From the NCBI GenBank assembly GCA_019420085.1, contig JAHZHV010000236.1:1-7103 (forward strand): a DNA stretch of 7,103 bases, written 5' to 3'. A model generated the notes under the pieces. It did no database searches. It saw nothing but the letters and a program-made list of their open reading frames with translations, and was not told the DNA's origin. Below are positions 1-6,659 of the stretch, one piece after another. The first letter of the stretch is position 1, and every line of letters begins with the position of its first letter. The stretch comes from Christensenella sp. (lineage in GTDB: Bacteria; Bacillota; Clostridia; Christensenellales; Maliibacteriaceae). The position numbers and the translations under genes are program-made.

Positions 1-343
1 ATTTTGTGGGGAAGTGAACGGGCGGCAAAAAAATGCGGCGTGTGCGGTAAAAAATGTATGAAATGGCGGACGGTATCCGGCAGAGCGCGCAACGCACGGG
101 TACGAGCGAAAAAAAACGCGCTGCATGTCTGGAAAAAATGCGGCTGACGCGGGTGGGGCGTGCGATGCGGATAACGGCTGCGGACGGGACAGACACGGAG
201 AAAAGGGGCGGGGAAGGAAGCAAAGGCTTCAAAAAAAGAAAAGGATTTTTTTGGAAAAAAGACGCGCTTTTTGCAGGCATAGCGGTGCGGATGCGCAGGC
301 ATACTAAGAAAACAGCAAAAAAGGAAGGAGGCGTTTTTTTGCG
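1..343. other. Purine-rich region without a supportable gene
   Basis: This stretch is rich in A-runs and G/A tracts. All its reading frames give Lys/Arg-rich, low-complexity translations with no recognisable motif. A plus-strand frame runs from position 54 to a stop at 345-347, overlapping the next start as ATGA, but it has no ribosome binding site and its composition looks non-coding. The frame from position 1 is open until a TGA at 145-147 and could in principle be a gene tail, but it looks equally random. I see no clear promoter, tRNA or strong hairpin. The last bases hold the GGAGG sequence serving the lipoprotein gene. It probably contains the untranslated leader and promoter of that gene. 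Confidence 0.5.
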
Positions 344-979
344 ATGAAACAGAAAACAAGGCGTCTGCTTGCCGCGCTGCTTGCGCTGTGCTGTCTTGCG
401 GCGTGCGGCTGCGCGCCAAAAAGCCGCGCGACGTCGGCGCTGTACCGTTTTTCGGCGGACTCCCAGCGCGTTGCAACGAATGCGCGGCAGACGTATACGC
501 TGCGCTACAATCCGGAATACTTTACGCCGATGCGGCGGGAATCCGATGACAGGACTGCGGATTTTGCCGTGCAGGGGCTGGGCGTGGATCACGTGACGGT
601 GCGTCTGGTGCGCGCAGACCGCTACGACGGCACGCCGGCGAACTGCTACGACTATTTTAATCTGGAGCGCATCGACGGGGCGGAAGCACAGGATCTTCTG
701 ACGCTTCGCACCGACGCGGGATATGTGACGTACTACGTTACGACGTCCAATCCTGCACACAGCGGGTATCCGACGCAGGTGTATTACGCCATCAATCTGG
801 GACAGGTTGCCTTTTGCGGCGTAATGGACGTCATCGACGACAAGACCGGCGTCATGCTTGACCGGCAGATGGCGGACGATCATGCGGCGGACGCGTTTGA
901 ACGCGGCATTGCCAAGCAGGTGTTTGAGAACCTGTTTCAGGGTGTGACAAGCGAGGAATATCAGGCGCAGCGAACCTGA
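344..979 (+). CDS. Putative lipoprotein of unknown function (211 aa)
   Basis: The protein starts with a short basic n-region (KQKTRR), a hydrophobic segment at about residues 8-20 and a lipobox ending in LAAC, with Cys21 as the likely lipidated residue. It should be exported, cut by signal peptidase II and anchored to the outer face of the membrane. The mature part is rich in Tyr, Asp and Arg, has no further membrane segment and no tryptophan, and matches no family I recognise. The alternation of short hydrophobic and polar stretches in the middle (around YVTYYVTTSNP and YYAINLGQVAF) suggests a small beta-rich domain, which is inference only. The ATG is preceded by GGAGG with a rather long 12-base gap. 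No better in-frame start is visible. The gene stands 171 bases before the hydrolase-like gene on the same strand, with a hairpin between them, so co-transcription is uncertain. Confidence 0.75.
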   Translation: MKQKTRRLLAALLALCCLAACGCAPKSRATSALYRFSADSQRVATNARQTYTLRYNPEYFTPMRRESDDRTADFAVQGLGVDHVTVRLVRADRYDGTPANCYDYFNLERIDGAEAQDLLTLRTDAGYVTYYVTTSNPAHSGYPTQVYYAINLGQVAFCGVMDVIDDKTGVMLDRQMADDHAADAFERGIAKQVFENLFQGVTSEEYQAQRT

Positions 980-1005
980 AAAAAAGCCGGCGTCACAATG
1001 TGGAC

Positions 1006-1041
1006 GGGACGGGTGCACAAACGTATGCACGCCGTCCCTTT
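1006..1041 (+). terminator. Weak terminator-like hairpin after the lipoprotein gene
   Basis: The arm GGGACGG (1006-1012) pairs with CCGTCCC (1032-1038), and GTGCA (1013-1017) pairs with TGCAC (1026-1030). G1031 is bulged and the loop has 8 bases. Only TTT follows at once, so termination may be partial and some transcripts could continue into the gene at 1151. It lies 26 bases after the lipoprotein stop codon. Confidence 0.5.
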
Positions 1042-1108
1042 GCTGTAAAAAAACCGCAATTTCGACAATTATTTTTCAAAAGAAGCGCAAAAAGGCGGCC
1101 GGATGTTT

Positions 1109-1114
1109 TATAAT
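1109..1114 (+). promoter_or_regulatory. Possible -10 element (TATAAT) before the hydrolase-like gene
   Basis: A perfect TATAAT lies 36 bases before the ATG at 1151. No convincing -35 hexamer is found 16-18 bases upstream (CGCAAA at the expected place) and there is no TG extension at the standard spacing. It may be a weak or activator-dependent promoter, or chance in an A/T-rich patch. Confidence 0.35.
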
Positions 1115-1150
1115 GATGAAAATCAATCAATTTTCGGAGCATGACCGCTT

Positions 1151-2905
1151 ATGCAGAATCCATCTACGCAGAATACAAAGAAAAGACCGCGCCGCTTTGT
1201 GATCCTGTCTGTCCTGTTTGCCGCCGCAGTGCTGATCTGCGCTGCGCTTGCGCTGCCCAAATGGGGCGGCAGACAACCGGCGCAGCAGACGCCCGCACCT
1301 TCGCCGGTTGTCTATGAAACCGGCTACCTTCGCTCGGACGGGACGGCGATTGCGGCATACATCATCACACAGGATGAACAGGAAGGCGCGCGCGCCGTAC
1401 AGGTCAGTGAACTATCACGCGGCACGCAGGTGCGCTATGCGCAGAATGCACAGATCGTCGACGGGCTGATGCCCGTTTTGATCGGCAAGGCGGCCTATTA
1501 TGTGCCCCGGGAAAGCATCGTTTCCGATGCGCAGGATGTGCTTGCCGAACAGACGCTTTACATGCGCACGGCGCAGAATCTGTTATGTGATCCCGACACC
1601 GGGACGCTTGGCACGCTCGTTGCCAAGGGCACGCAGCTGACCGTTACCGGATACGACGAAATGGACGATACGGGCGCGGTGCGGCTGTATCGCGTGCAGT
1701 TTACCGATTCTTCGGGCGCGCGGCAGGAGGGCTATGTGCGGCCCTGGTATGTCACGGCCGATGCGCAGGAGGCGCTGCGCGCCTATGATGAGGCGGGCGT
1801 CGGCGCAATTCATGCGTCGCGTCCGGACCGCTATGGCGGCGGTGACGGCGCGGGGCTTGACTATTACCCGCGGCAAAAGGGCGATTTTTCCGATAACGTC
1901 ATGCCGCAGGAATGCCGGACGCTGTATCTTTGCTGCTATAAAAGCGTCCTTGCGGATGTTGACAGCTACATCGCCCTTGCGGATGGCTGCGGGATCAATG
2001 CGTTCGTGGTGGATATTTCCGACGGCGCGGCGATCGGATATGCTTCGCCGCTGATGCAGGAAGTTTCACCCACGTCCTACGCTGCGGCGCAAAACAGCGT
2101 TGAGGAATACGCTGCGGCGATTGAGAAACTGCGAAATGCCGGATACTACGTCATTGGCCGCATTACCACTTTTAACGACACCTGCTTTGTCACCGATCAT
2201 CCCGAGTGCGGTATTCTGGACGCCGCAGGCGCCCCGATTCAATTGCAGGGAAATTTCTGGCCCAGCGCCTACAACCGCGCTACGTGGCAGTATAAGGTCG
2301 CGCTGGCGCGCGAAGCGGTGACGCTTTTCGGCTTTCACGAAATTCAGTTTGATTATGTGCGCTTCCCCGATGGTACATATCGCCACGAGCAGGCCGGTAC
2401 GATCAATTATCAGAACGCGTACGGCGAGACAAAGGCGCAGGCAATTCAGCGATTTTTGATGTACGCCTGCGACGAGCTGCACGAGATGGGCGTGTATGTT
2501 TCGGCGGATGTTTTTGGCGAGACGAGTAACGACTATGTGGCGGCATACGGACAGTACTGGCCGGCGATCAGCAATGTCGTGGACGTCATCAGCGCCATGC
2601 CGTATCCGGATCACTACGGCGCGTCCGGTTCGTATAAGCCGTGGGAACATCCCTATGAGACGCTGTCGATCTGGGCAGCCGGCGCGGTGCAGCGCCAGAG
2701 CGAGACGCCGACGCCGGCCGTCGTGCGCACGTGGATTCAGGCCTACGACGCTATCCGCGCACCGTACACGACCTATGGCCCCGAACAGGTCGGCGCGCAG
2801 ATCCGCGCCATCCGCGACGCGGGGATTACCGGCGGATACATGACCTGGAACGGCTCATCCAATCTTTGGAAATATACCTCGCTGCAAAGTGCATTTAATC
2901 TGTAA
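1151..2905 (+). CDS. Membrane-anchored putative glycoside hydrolase, DUF4015-type (584 aa)
   Basis: The N-terminus has a basic stretch (KKRPRR) followed by a hydrophobic segment at residues 16-35, so it is a signal anchor or signal peptide without a lipobox. A Pro/Gln/Ala-rich linker follows (about 40-53). Residues about 135-202 look like a bacterial SH3-type fold (beta-rich, ending in GYVRPWYV), and residues about 60-130 may be a related repeat. Residues about 255-580 resemble the putative glycosyl hydrolase domain of the DUF4015 family (Pfam PF13200), a TIM-barrel type. Seen motifs are FVVDISDG (285-292), YYVIGRI (332-338), the family hallmark EIQFDYVRFP (397-406), SADVFGE (451-457) and GGYMTWN (561-567). 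Asp288, Asp401, Asp453 and Glu457 are candidate active-site acids by position; this is inference. The substrate is unknown, but SH3-like parts suggest work at the cell wall or on surface glycans. The start follows GGAG with an 11-base gap. A nearby ATG at 1141 is in another frame. Confidence 0.85.
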   Translation: MQNPSTQNTKKRPRRFVILSVLFAAAVLICAALALPKWGGRQPAQQTPAPSPVVYETGYLRSDGTAIAAYIITQDEQEGARAVQVSELSRGTQVRYAQNAQIVDGLMPVLIGKAAYYVPRESIVSDAQDVLAEQTLYMRTAQNLLCDPDTGTLGTLVAKGTQLTVTGYDEMDDTGAVRLYRVQFTDSSGARQEGYVRPWYVTADAQEALRAYDEAGVGAIHASRPDRYGGGDGAGLDYYPRQKGDFSDNVMPQECRTLYLCCYKSVLADVDSYIALADGCGINAFVVDISDGAAIGYASPLMQEVSPTSYAAAQNSVEEYAAAIEKLRNAGYYVIGRITTFNDTCFVTDHPECGILDAAGAPIQLQGNFWPSAYNRATWQYKVALAREAVTLFGFHEIQFDYVRFPDGTYRHEQAGTINYQNAYGETKAQAIQRFLMYACDELHEMGVYVSADVFGETSNDYVAAYGQYWPAISNVVDVISAMPYPDHYGASGSYKPWEHPYETLSIWAAGAVQRQSETPTPAVVRTWIQAYDAIRAPYTTYGPEQVGAQIRAIRDAGITGGYMTWNGSSNLWKYTSLQSAFNL

Positions 2906-2912
2906 ACGACAA

Positions 2913-2959
2913 CGCGGCGCGTTTGATCCCGCAACGGGAGAACGCGCCGCGCTTTTTTT
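2913..2959 (+). terminator. Strong rho-independent terminator after the hydrolase-like gene
   Basis: An 11-bp perfect stem (2913-2923 with 2941-2951) carries an inner TCCCG/CGGGA helix with a CAA loop, followed by a run of seven T at 2953-2959. It begins 7 bases after the stop at 2903-2905. On the minus strand the hairpin is followed only by a weak T-containing stretch, so it may also stop some transcription from the convergent TetR gene, less efficiently. Confidence 0.9.
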
Positions 2960-2970
2960 GCGGCTTTTTT

Positions 2971-3567
2971 TCACGGCGACGGCACGCCGTGCAGGTAGCC
3001 GTTGACGCCGTGGAATGTAAGAAGGCTGACGGCATGACAGATTTCGTCCAGTGACTGGGACCCTGGATGGTTGAACCAGCTGTGATAGACGGCCAGCATC
3101 CCCCAGAGCGCATAGTTCAGCATGACGTCCGCCTGCGCGTCGGAAATGTCCCACCGGCCCTGCAGCGACGCCTTAATCGTGCTTTTGAGCGTGCGGAAAA
3201 TCTTATCCGGCAGACTGGAGCTGCGCTTGATGCGCATCAGGCTGCCGTAAAAATCCGGATCGGTCTGGATGATGCCGGAGAGAAGTTGCAGCGTCCGATA
3301 CGGGTCGCGCATGTCGTTTTGAAAGTCCATATTGGAAAGCGCATGGCAGAACGCGCTGCTGATTTCATTTTCAATTTCGTCGAGAACCTCGTAGACGCCG
3401 GTGTAGTAGTTGTAAAACGTCTTGCGGCTGATGTCCGCCGCTTCGGCAAGCTCGCGTACGGTAATGTCGTCGATGTCCTTTTGACTCAAAAGCGCGGCAA
3501 AGGCGTTGCGGATGGCGCGCTTGGTGCGCAATACGCGCCGATCGACGCGCCGCGGCGTTTCCTGCAT
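2971..3567 (-). CDS. TetR/AcrR-family transcriptional regulator (198 aa)
   Basis: This is a predicted DNA-binding repressor of typical TetR length. The N-terminal region carries the family's three-helix domain: RTKRAIRNAFAALL (14-27), then the helix-turn-helix ITVRELAEAADISRKTFYNYY (35-55), whose last part TFYNYY is the characteristic recognition helix. Residues about 60-195 form the all-helical ligand and dimer domain, with LWGMLAVYHSWF (154-165) close to the C-terminal type often seen in Firmicute DhaS-like TetR proteins. The ligand is unknown. The start is well supported: ATG lies 8 bases after an AAAGGAGG sequence. It has its own promoter (TTGACT-17-TATAAT) with an inverted repeat near the start site, suggesting self-repression. 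It converges with the hydrolase-like gene and is insulated from the trp operon by a terminator, so its target is not evident from position. Confidence 0.9.
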   Translation of the reverse strand: MQETPRRVDRRVLRTKRAIRNAFAALLSQKDIDDITVRELAEAADISRKTFYNYYTGVYEVLDEIENEISSAFCHALSNMDFQNDMRDPYRTLQLLSGIIQTDPDFYGSLMRIKRSSSLPDKIFRTLKSTIKASLQGRWDISDAQADVMLNYALWGMLAVYHSWFNHPGSQSLDEICHAVSLLTFHGVNGYLHGVPSP

Positions 3568-3602
3568 GAAGAGTACCTCCTTTCGGGAAAAAAGGGATAT
3601 GG

Positions 3603-3618
3603 TGGAAAGTAAGTTCCA
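3603..3618. promoter_or_regulatory. Candidate TetR operator (inverted repeat TGGAA-N6-TTCCA)
   Basis: A 5-bp perfect inverted repeat with a 6-base centre overlaps the predicted transcription start of the regulator gene and lies just downstream of its -10 box. The location is what is expected of an autorepressing TetR operator. The assignment is inference; the arms are short. Confidence 0.45.
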
Positions 3619-3623
3619 TGCGT

Positions 3624-3652
3624 ATTATAAGATACAACTGTAAATAAGTCAA
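3624..3652 (-). promoter_or_regulatory. Promoter of the TetR-family regulator gene
   Basis: On the minus strand, TTGACT (3652-3647) and TATAAT (3629-3624) are separated by exactly 17 bases, a near-consensus housekeeping (sigma-A type) promoter. The predicted start is near 3617, about 50 bases before the ATG, and the ribosome binding site at 3575-3580 falls inside this leader. Confidence 0.85.
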
Positions 3653-3662
3653 ATTACGACAC

Positions 3663-3710
3663 AAAAAAGCGTGCGGTTCCCGTAAAAAACGGAAACGGCA
3701 CGCTTTTTTT
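3663..3710. terminator. Bidirectional terminator downstream of trpZ
   Basis: GCGTGC (3669-3674) pairs with GCACGC (3698-3703), with an inner GTTCC-type helix holding one mismatch. The stem is flanked by six A (3663-3668) on one side and seven T (3704-3710) on the other, so it can act on either strand. Its main use should be to end the minus-strand trp transporter transcript 35 bases after the trpZ stop, which keeps it apart from the regulator gene that follows. Confidence 0.85.
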
Positions 3711-3744
3711 CCCCGTGCGGGGGAGATTGCACGGCGTATTTTTT

Positions 3745-4518
3745 TCAGTTGCCGCACTCGATGCTGATGCGGTTGAACAGGTGCAACAGGTCGTCCACGC
3801 GCGTGGCGGCCTTTTCCGCGCCGCTTCGATCCAGAACGATCTGTCCCTTGTCCATCATGACAAGGCGTGTGCCGTATTCCACGGCGTAGCGCAGATTGTG
3901 CGTGACCATCATGGCCGTCAGCTTTTTATCGCGGACGACCTTGTCGGTCAGCTCCATGATTAAATCGGCGGTCTTGGGATCCAGCGCGGCGGTATGCTCA
4001 TCCAGGATGAGGAAGTCAATCGGCGTCAGCGTCGCCATCACAAGTGCCAGCGCCTGCCGCTGTCCGCCCGAGAGCGCGCCGACCTGCTGGTCGAGTTTAT
4101 CCTCCAGCCCAAGGCCGAGCGTGCGAAGCTGCGCGCGGTAGAAGTCCGTGCGCGCGCCGCGGATGGCAAAGCGCAGGTTGAACGGACGGCCCTTGTTGTC
4201 GGCAAGCGCCATGTTCTCAAGGATGGTCAGCTGCGCGCAGGCGCCCAGGGCGGGATTTTGATACACGCGTCCGATGCGGCGGTAGCGGCGAAAGCCCGGC
4301 ATGCGCGTGACGTCCGTTTCGTCCAGACTGATCTGTCCGCTTTCCACGGGAATGTCGCCGCAGATGATATTGAGCATCGACGTCTTGCCCGAGCCGTTGG
4401 AGCCGACGATGGAGACAAACTCCCCGTCCTGCACGGTCATGCTGAAATTGTCAAACAGGCACATGCGATTGACGTCGCCCTGATTATACGTCTTGCAGAT
4501 TGCGCTGAGCTTAAGCAT
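3745..4518 (-). CDS. trpZ: ABC transporter ATP-binding protein, predicted tryptophan importer
   Basis: The ATPase of the importer binds and hydrolyses ATP on the cytoplasmic side. All nucleotide-binding motifs are present: Walker A GSNGSGKT (39-46), Q-loop Gln87 (VYQNP), signature LSGGQ (149-153), Walker B FLILDE (169-174) with Glu174 as the catalytic residue, D-loop ALD (178-180) and the switch His207 (MVTHN). At 257 residues it is a normal single-domain subunit. The start ATG follows AAGGAGG by about 6 bases and overlaps the end of the permease gene by 8 bases, which implies translational coupling. The protein has no tryptophan. The symbol rests on the operon: TrpX-type binding protein, permease and Trp-specific T-box. 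By sequence alone it could serve a related substrate. Confidence 0.9.
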   Translation of the reverse strand: MLKLSAICKTYNQGDVNRMCLFDNFSMTVQDGEFVSIVGSNGSGKTSMLNIICGDIPVESGQISLDETDVTRMPGFRRYRRIGRVYQNPALGACAQLTILENMALADNKGRPFNLRFAIRGARTDFYRAQLRTLGLGLEDKLDQQVGALSGGQRQALALVMATLTPIDFLILDEHTAALDPKTADLIMELTDKVVRDKKLTAMMVTHNLRYAVEYGTRLVMMDKGQIVLDRSGAEKAATRVDDLLHLFNRISIECGN

Positions 4519-5401
4519 GCGTAGCCTCCTTTTTGCGGCCGCCAGCCACCAGGATAATCAGGAACAGTACGGCGGTAACAAGGTTCAGCAAGTTGGCGTC
4601 CAGACCAAGGGAAATGGCAATCTGGATGCAGCACTTGTAGGCGATGCTGCCGCAGATGGCCGCCGTAGTTCCGCGCACGCCGCGCAGGCGGCGGAAGATC
4701 GTCGTGCCGATGATCACGGCGGCAAGGCCGAAGACCATCTGGCCGGTGCCCATCGTCGCGGAGAAGGCGCGCTGTTCCTGGCAGACGACGCTGCCGCTTA
4801 AGGCCACGAGCGCGTTTGCGATGACAAGGCCCAGTATCTTCATTGCGCCGCTGTCGCGCGCAAGGGTCGTCACAAGCGAAGCGTTGTCGCCCGTGGCGCG
4901 CAGAAGCAGTCCGCAGCGGGTGCGAAAGAAAAGATCCAGCAGCAGCTTGACAAGCAGCGCAAGCACGAGCGCCACGACCGCCTTGCGGTACATCAGCGGC
5001 AGGCCGCCGGAAACGGCCATCGTTGCCGGTGCGGTGAAGATGGTCGGCGTTTCGCGCTCCAAAATCAGGTTGGAACCTGCAAGCGTCAGATTGATGGAGA
5101 AAAGCGCCGTCATCGTGATGATGCCCGACAGAAGGTCGCGGATGCCGAAACGCACGTGAATCAGGCCCGTGGCAAGACCGGACAGCGCGCCGGCAGCGGA
5201 TGCGACAAGCAGCGCAAGGTAGGGGTTGAAGCCCTGCGATAACAGCACCGCGGTCACGGCCGCGCCAAGGGGGAAGCTTCCGTCGACGGTTAAGTCGGGG
5301 AAGTCCAAAATGCGGTAGGTGATGTACACACCGCAGGCAAGAAGGCCGTAGATCAGCCCCTGCGTGACGGTGCTTGTCACTAGATCAATCAAAAAGTTCA
5401 T
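4511..5401 (-). CDS. trpY: ABC transporter permease, predicted tryptophan importer
   Basis: This is an integral membrane protein with about eight or nine hydrophobic segments (roughly residues 12-32, 44-56, 60-82, 89-110, 139-158, 186-206, 222-234, 246-264 and 270-287). It fits the branched-chain amino acid type permease family (BPD_transp_2, PF02653). LDFPDLTVDGSFPLGAA (32-48) is characteristic of the subgroup paired with TrpX-like binding proteins. The loop RATGDNASLVTTLARDSG (168-185) is the likely contact with the ATPase. As no second permease is present, the channel is probably a homodimer. The AAAGGAG site lies unusually far (14 bases) from the ATG, but an in-frame TGA just upstream rules out a longer version. 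There are no tryptophan residues. It follows trpX after 101 bases containing a strong stem-loop and overlaps trpZ by 8 bases. Confidence 0.9.
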   Translation of the reverse strand: MNFLIDLVTSTVTQGLIYGLLACGVYITYRILDFPDLTVDGSFPLGAAVTAVLLSQGFNPYLALLVASAAGALSGLATGLIHVRFGIRDLLSGIITMTALFSINLTLAGSNLILERETPTIFTAPATMAVSGGLPLMYRKAVVALVLALLVKLLLDLFFRTRCGLLLRATGDNASLVTTLARDSGAMKILGLVIANALVALSGSVVCQEQRAFSATMGTGQMVFGLAAVIIGTTIFRRLRGVRGTTAAICGSIAYKCCIQIAISLGLDANLLNLVTAVLFLIILVAGGRKKEATHA

Positions 5402-5430
5402 GCGCCGGATTCAAACTCCTTTCGCGTGGG

Positions 5431-5461
5431 AAGCGCGCCGCGCAGGCACGGCGGCGCGCTT
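5431..5461 (-). promoter_or_regulatory. Stem-loop between trpX and trpY
   Basis: An 11-bp perfect GC-rich stem (AAGCGCGCCGC with GCGGCGCGCTT) encloses a 9-base loop. No T-run follows in the direction of transcription, so it is not a standard terminator. In binding-protein-dependent operons such hairpins often protect the upstream mRNA end and leave binding protein in excess over the membrane parts; that role here is inference. It sits just before the trpY ribosome binding site. Confidence 0.7.
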
Positions 5462-5502
5462 TGTCAGAACAGCATGTGTTTTAAAATGGGGAAGCGTCTC
5501 TT

Positions 5503-6462
5503 TTAGCGTACATCCTCGGCGCGGGCGGCGATGTCTTCGGGAAGTTCGATGTCAAAGCGCGCCAGCGCGTCGGAATTGACGTAGACGCCGTATTCGTTGA
5601 TCGTCTCATAGGGCATGTCGGCGGCTTCCGCTTCGCCGGTGAGAATTTTGGCGGCCATCAGTCCCGTCGTGCGGCCCAGCTCGACGTAGTCGATGCCGGC
5701 AGAGGCCACGCAGCCAAGGCGGACCTGCTCAATTTCGCTGCCGTAGATGGGAATGCCTGCCTCGTCGGTCTTTTCAAGGAGCGAGGAAAGGACGCTGACG
5801 ACGTTGTTGTCCGTCAGGTTGCTCAGGCAATCGACGCCGCGCGCGATCAGCGTGTCGACCGCCTGCGTGGCCTGCGACTGCTGCGTAATGCCGATGGCGT
5901 CGATGGTGAAGTCGTATGCGGGCGCCTGCGCCTCGTAGTCGCGGATGGCGGACACGGAGTTGGGCTCGCTTTCGGTGTAGACGATGCCGATCGTCTCGGC
6001 GTCGGGCTGCAGCGCGCGGATGAGCGCAAGCTGCGCCTCGACCGGAAGCTTGTCGCTGGTGCCGGTGATGTTGCCGCTGTCAAGCTTTGCCTCGACAGGG
6101 TCGGAAATCGCGGTAAAGACGACCGGGATGTCCTTATCCTCGGCGGCCGCGTAGCAGGCGGTCGCAGACGGCGTTGCGATGGCGCACATCAGATCGACGT
6201 TCTGCGCGGAGAAGTTCTGCGCAATCTGAATGGCGGTGTTGTCGTTGGAGCCGGCGTTCTGGTACTCCACGCGGAAGTCCTCGCCCTCGACAAGCCCCGC
6301 GTCGGCAAGGCCCAGCAGGAAGCCCTCGCGGCAGTTGTCCAGCGACGGGTGCTCGGCGTACTGGCTGATGCCGATGACAAACGTGTCGTCCTTTTTGCCG
6401 CAGCCGGCCAGCGCGCCGAGTGCAAGGGTCAGGCAAAGCAGCATGCAAAGTGTTTTTTTCAT
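5503..6462 (-). CDS. trpX: ABC transporter substrate-binding lipoprotein, predicted tryptophan-binding
   Basis: The protein (319 aa) has a lipoprotein signal peptide: MKKT, a hydrophobic core, then LAGC with Cys21 as the lipidated residue. It should be tethered outside the cell and deliver ligand to the permease. The mature part matches the PF04392 type of ABC substrate-binding proteins (the TrpX group) with a two-lobe fold. Seen features are the opening strand FVIGISQYAEHPSLD (28-42) and REGFLLGL, followed by VVFTAISDPVEAKL and IPIYGSEIEQV. The start ATG has AAGGAG at 6473-6478, 10 bases upstream. It is the first gene of the operon and lies about 150 bases after a Trp-specific T-box terminator, which is the main reason to call the ligand tryptophan. 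The sequence itself cannot exclude another aromatic compound. No tryptophan codon occurs in the gene. Confidence 0.9.
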   Translation of the reverse strand: MKKTLCMLLCLTLALGALAGCGKKDDTFVIGISQYAEHPSLDNCREGFLLGLADAGLVEGEDFRVEYQNAGSNDNTAIQIAQNFSAQNVDLMCAIATPSATACYAAAEDKDIPVVFTAISDPVEAKLDSGNITGTSDKLPVEAQLALIRALQPDAETIGIVYTESEPNSVSAIRDYEAQAPAYDFTIDAIGITQQSQATQAVDTLIARGVDCLSNLTDNNVVSVLSSLLEKTDEAGIPIYGSEIEQVRLGCVASAGIDYVELGRTTGLMAAKILTGEAEAADMPYETINEYGVYVNSDALARFDIELPEDIAARAEDVR

Positions 6463-6613
6463 GGTTTTTAATCTCCTTATTTATCGTGTCGGTTCGTGTC
6501 GGTCAAAGGAAAGAATCCTGCGTTGTAATTTTCTGCGCGGCCAAAGCCCTGCGCCATCGCCTGCCCGGCATATGCATATGCGTCCCTTTCCGTCTTTCAA
6601 AGATTTGCCGAAC

Positions 6614-6659
6614 AAAAAAACGCGCCCCGTCCCGAAAGAATTCTCTCGGGACAGGACGC
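6614..6659 (-). terminator. T-box-controlled intrinsic terminator
   Basis: A stem of about 17 bp, including a few G-U pairs, runs from 6659 to 6622 around an AATT loop, with GTCCCGA/TCGGGAC as its core. After one G it is followed by seven U (6620-6614). Its 5' arm contains the TCCTG and CCC bases that the antiterminator needs, so the two forms exclude each other: charged tRNA-Trp leaves the terminator formed, uncharged tRNA-Trp permits read-through into trpX. Confidence 0.93.

Noticed and set aside
1..147. Plus-strand frame open from the window edge with a Cys-x2-Cys-rich piece, possibly a gene tail
   Set aside because: The rest of the translation is random-looking Lys/Arg-rich sequence, and nothing upstream is visible to support it.
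54..347. Open frame of 97 codons overlapping the lipoprotein start by ATGA
   Set aside because: There is no ribosome binding site, the product is very basic and low in complexity, and other frames of this A-rich stretch look alike.
3067..3612. Plus-strand open frame of 181 codons opposite the TetR gene
   Set aside because: It is the antisense shadow of a well-supported TetR gene in GC-rich DNA; it has no ribosome site or recognisable motif.
3994..4524. Plus-strand open frame of 176 codons opposite trpZ
   Set aside because: The minus strand encodes all ABC ATPase motifs here, so this is a shadow frame.
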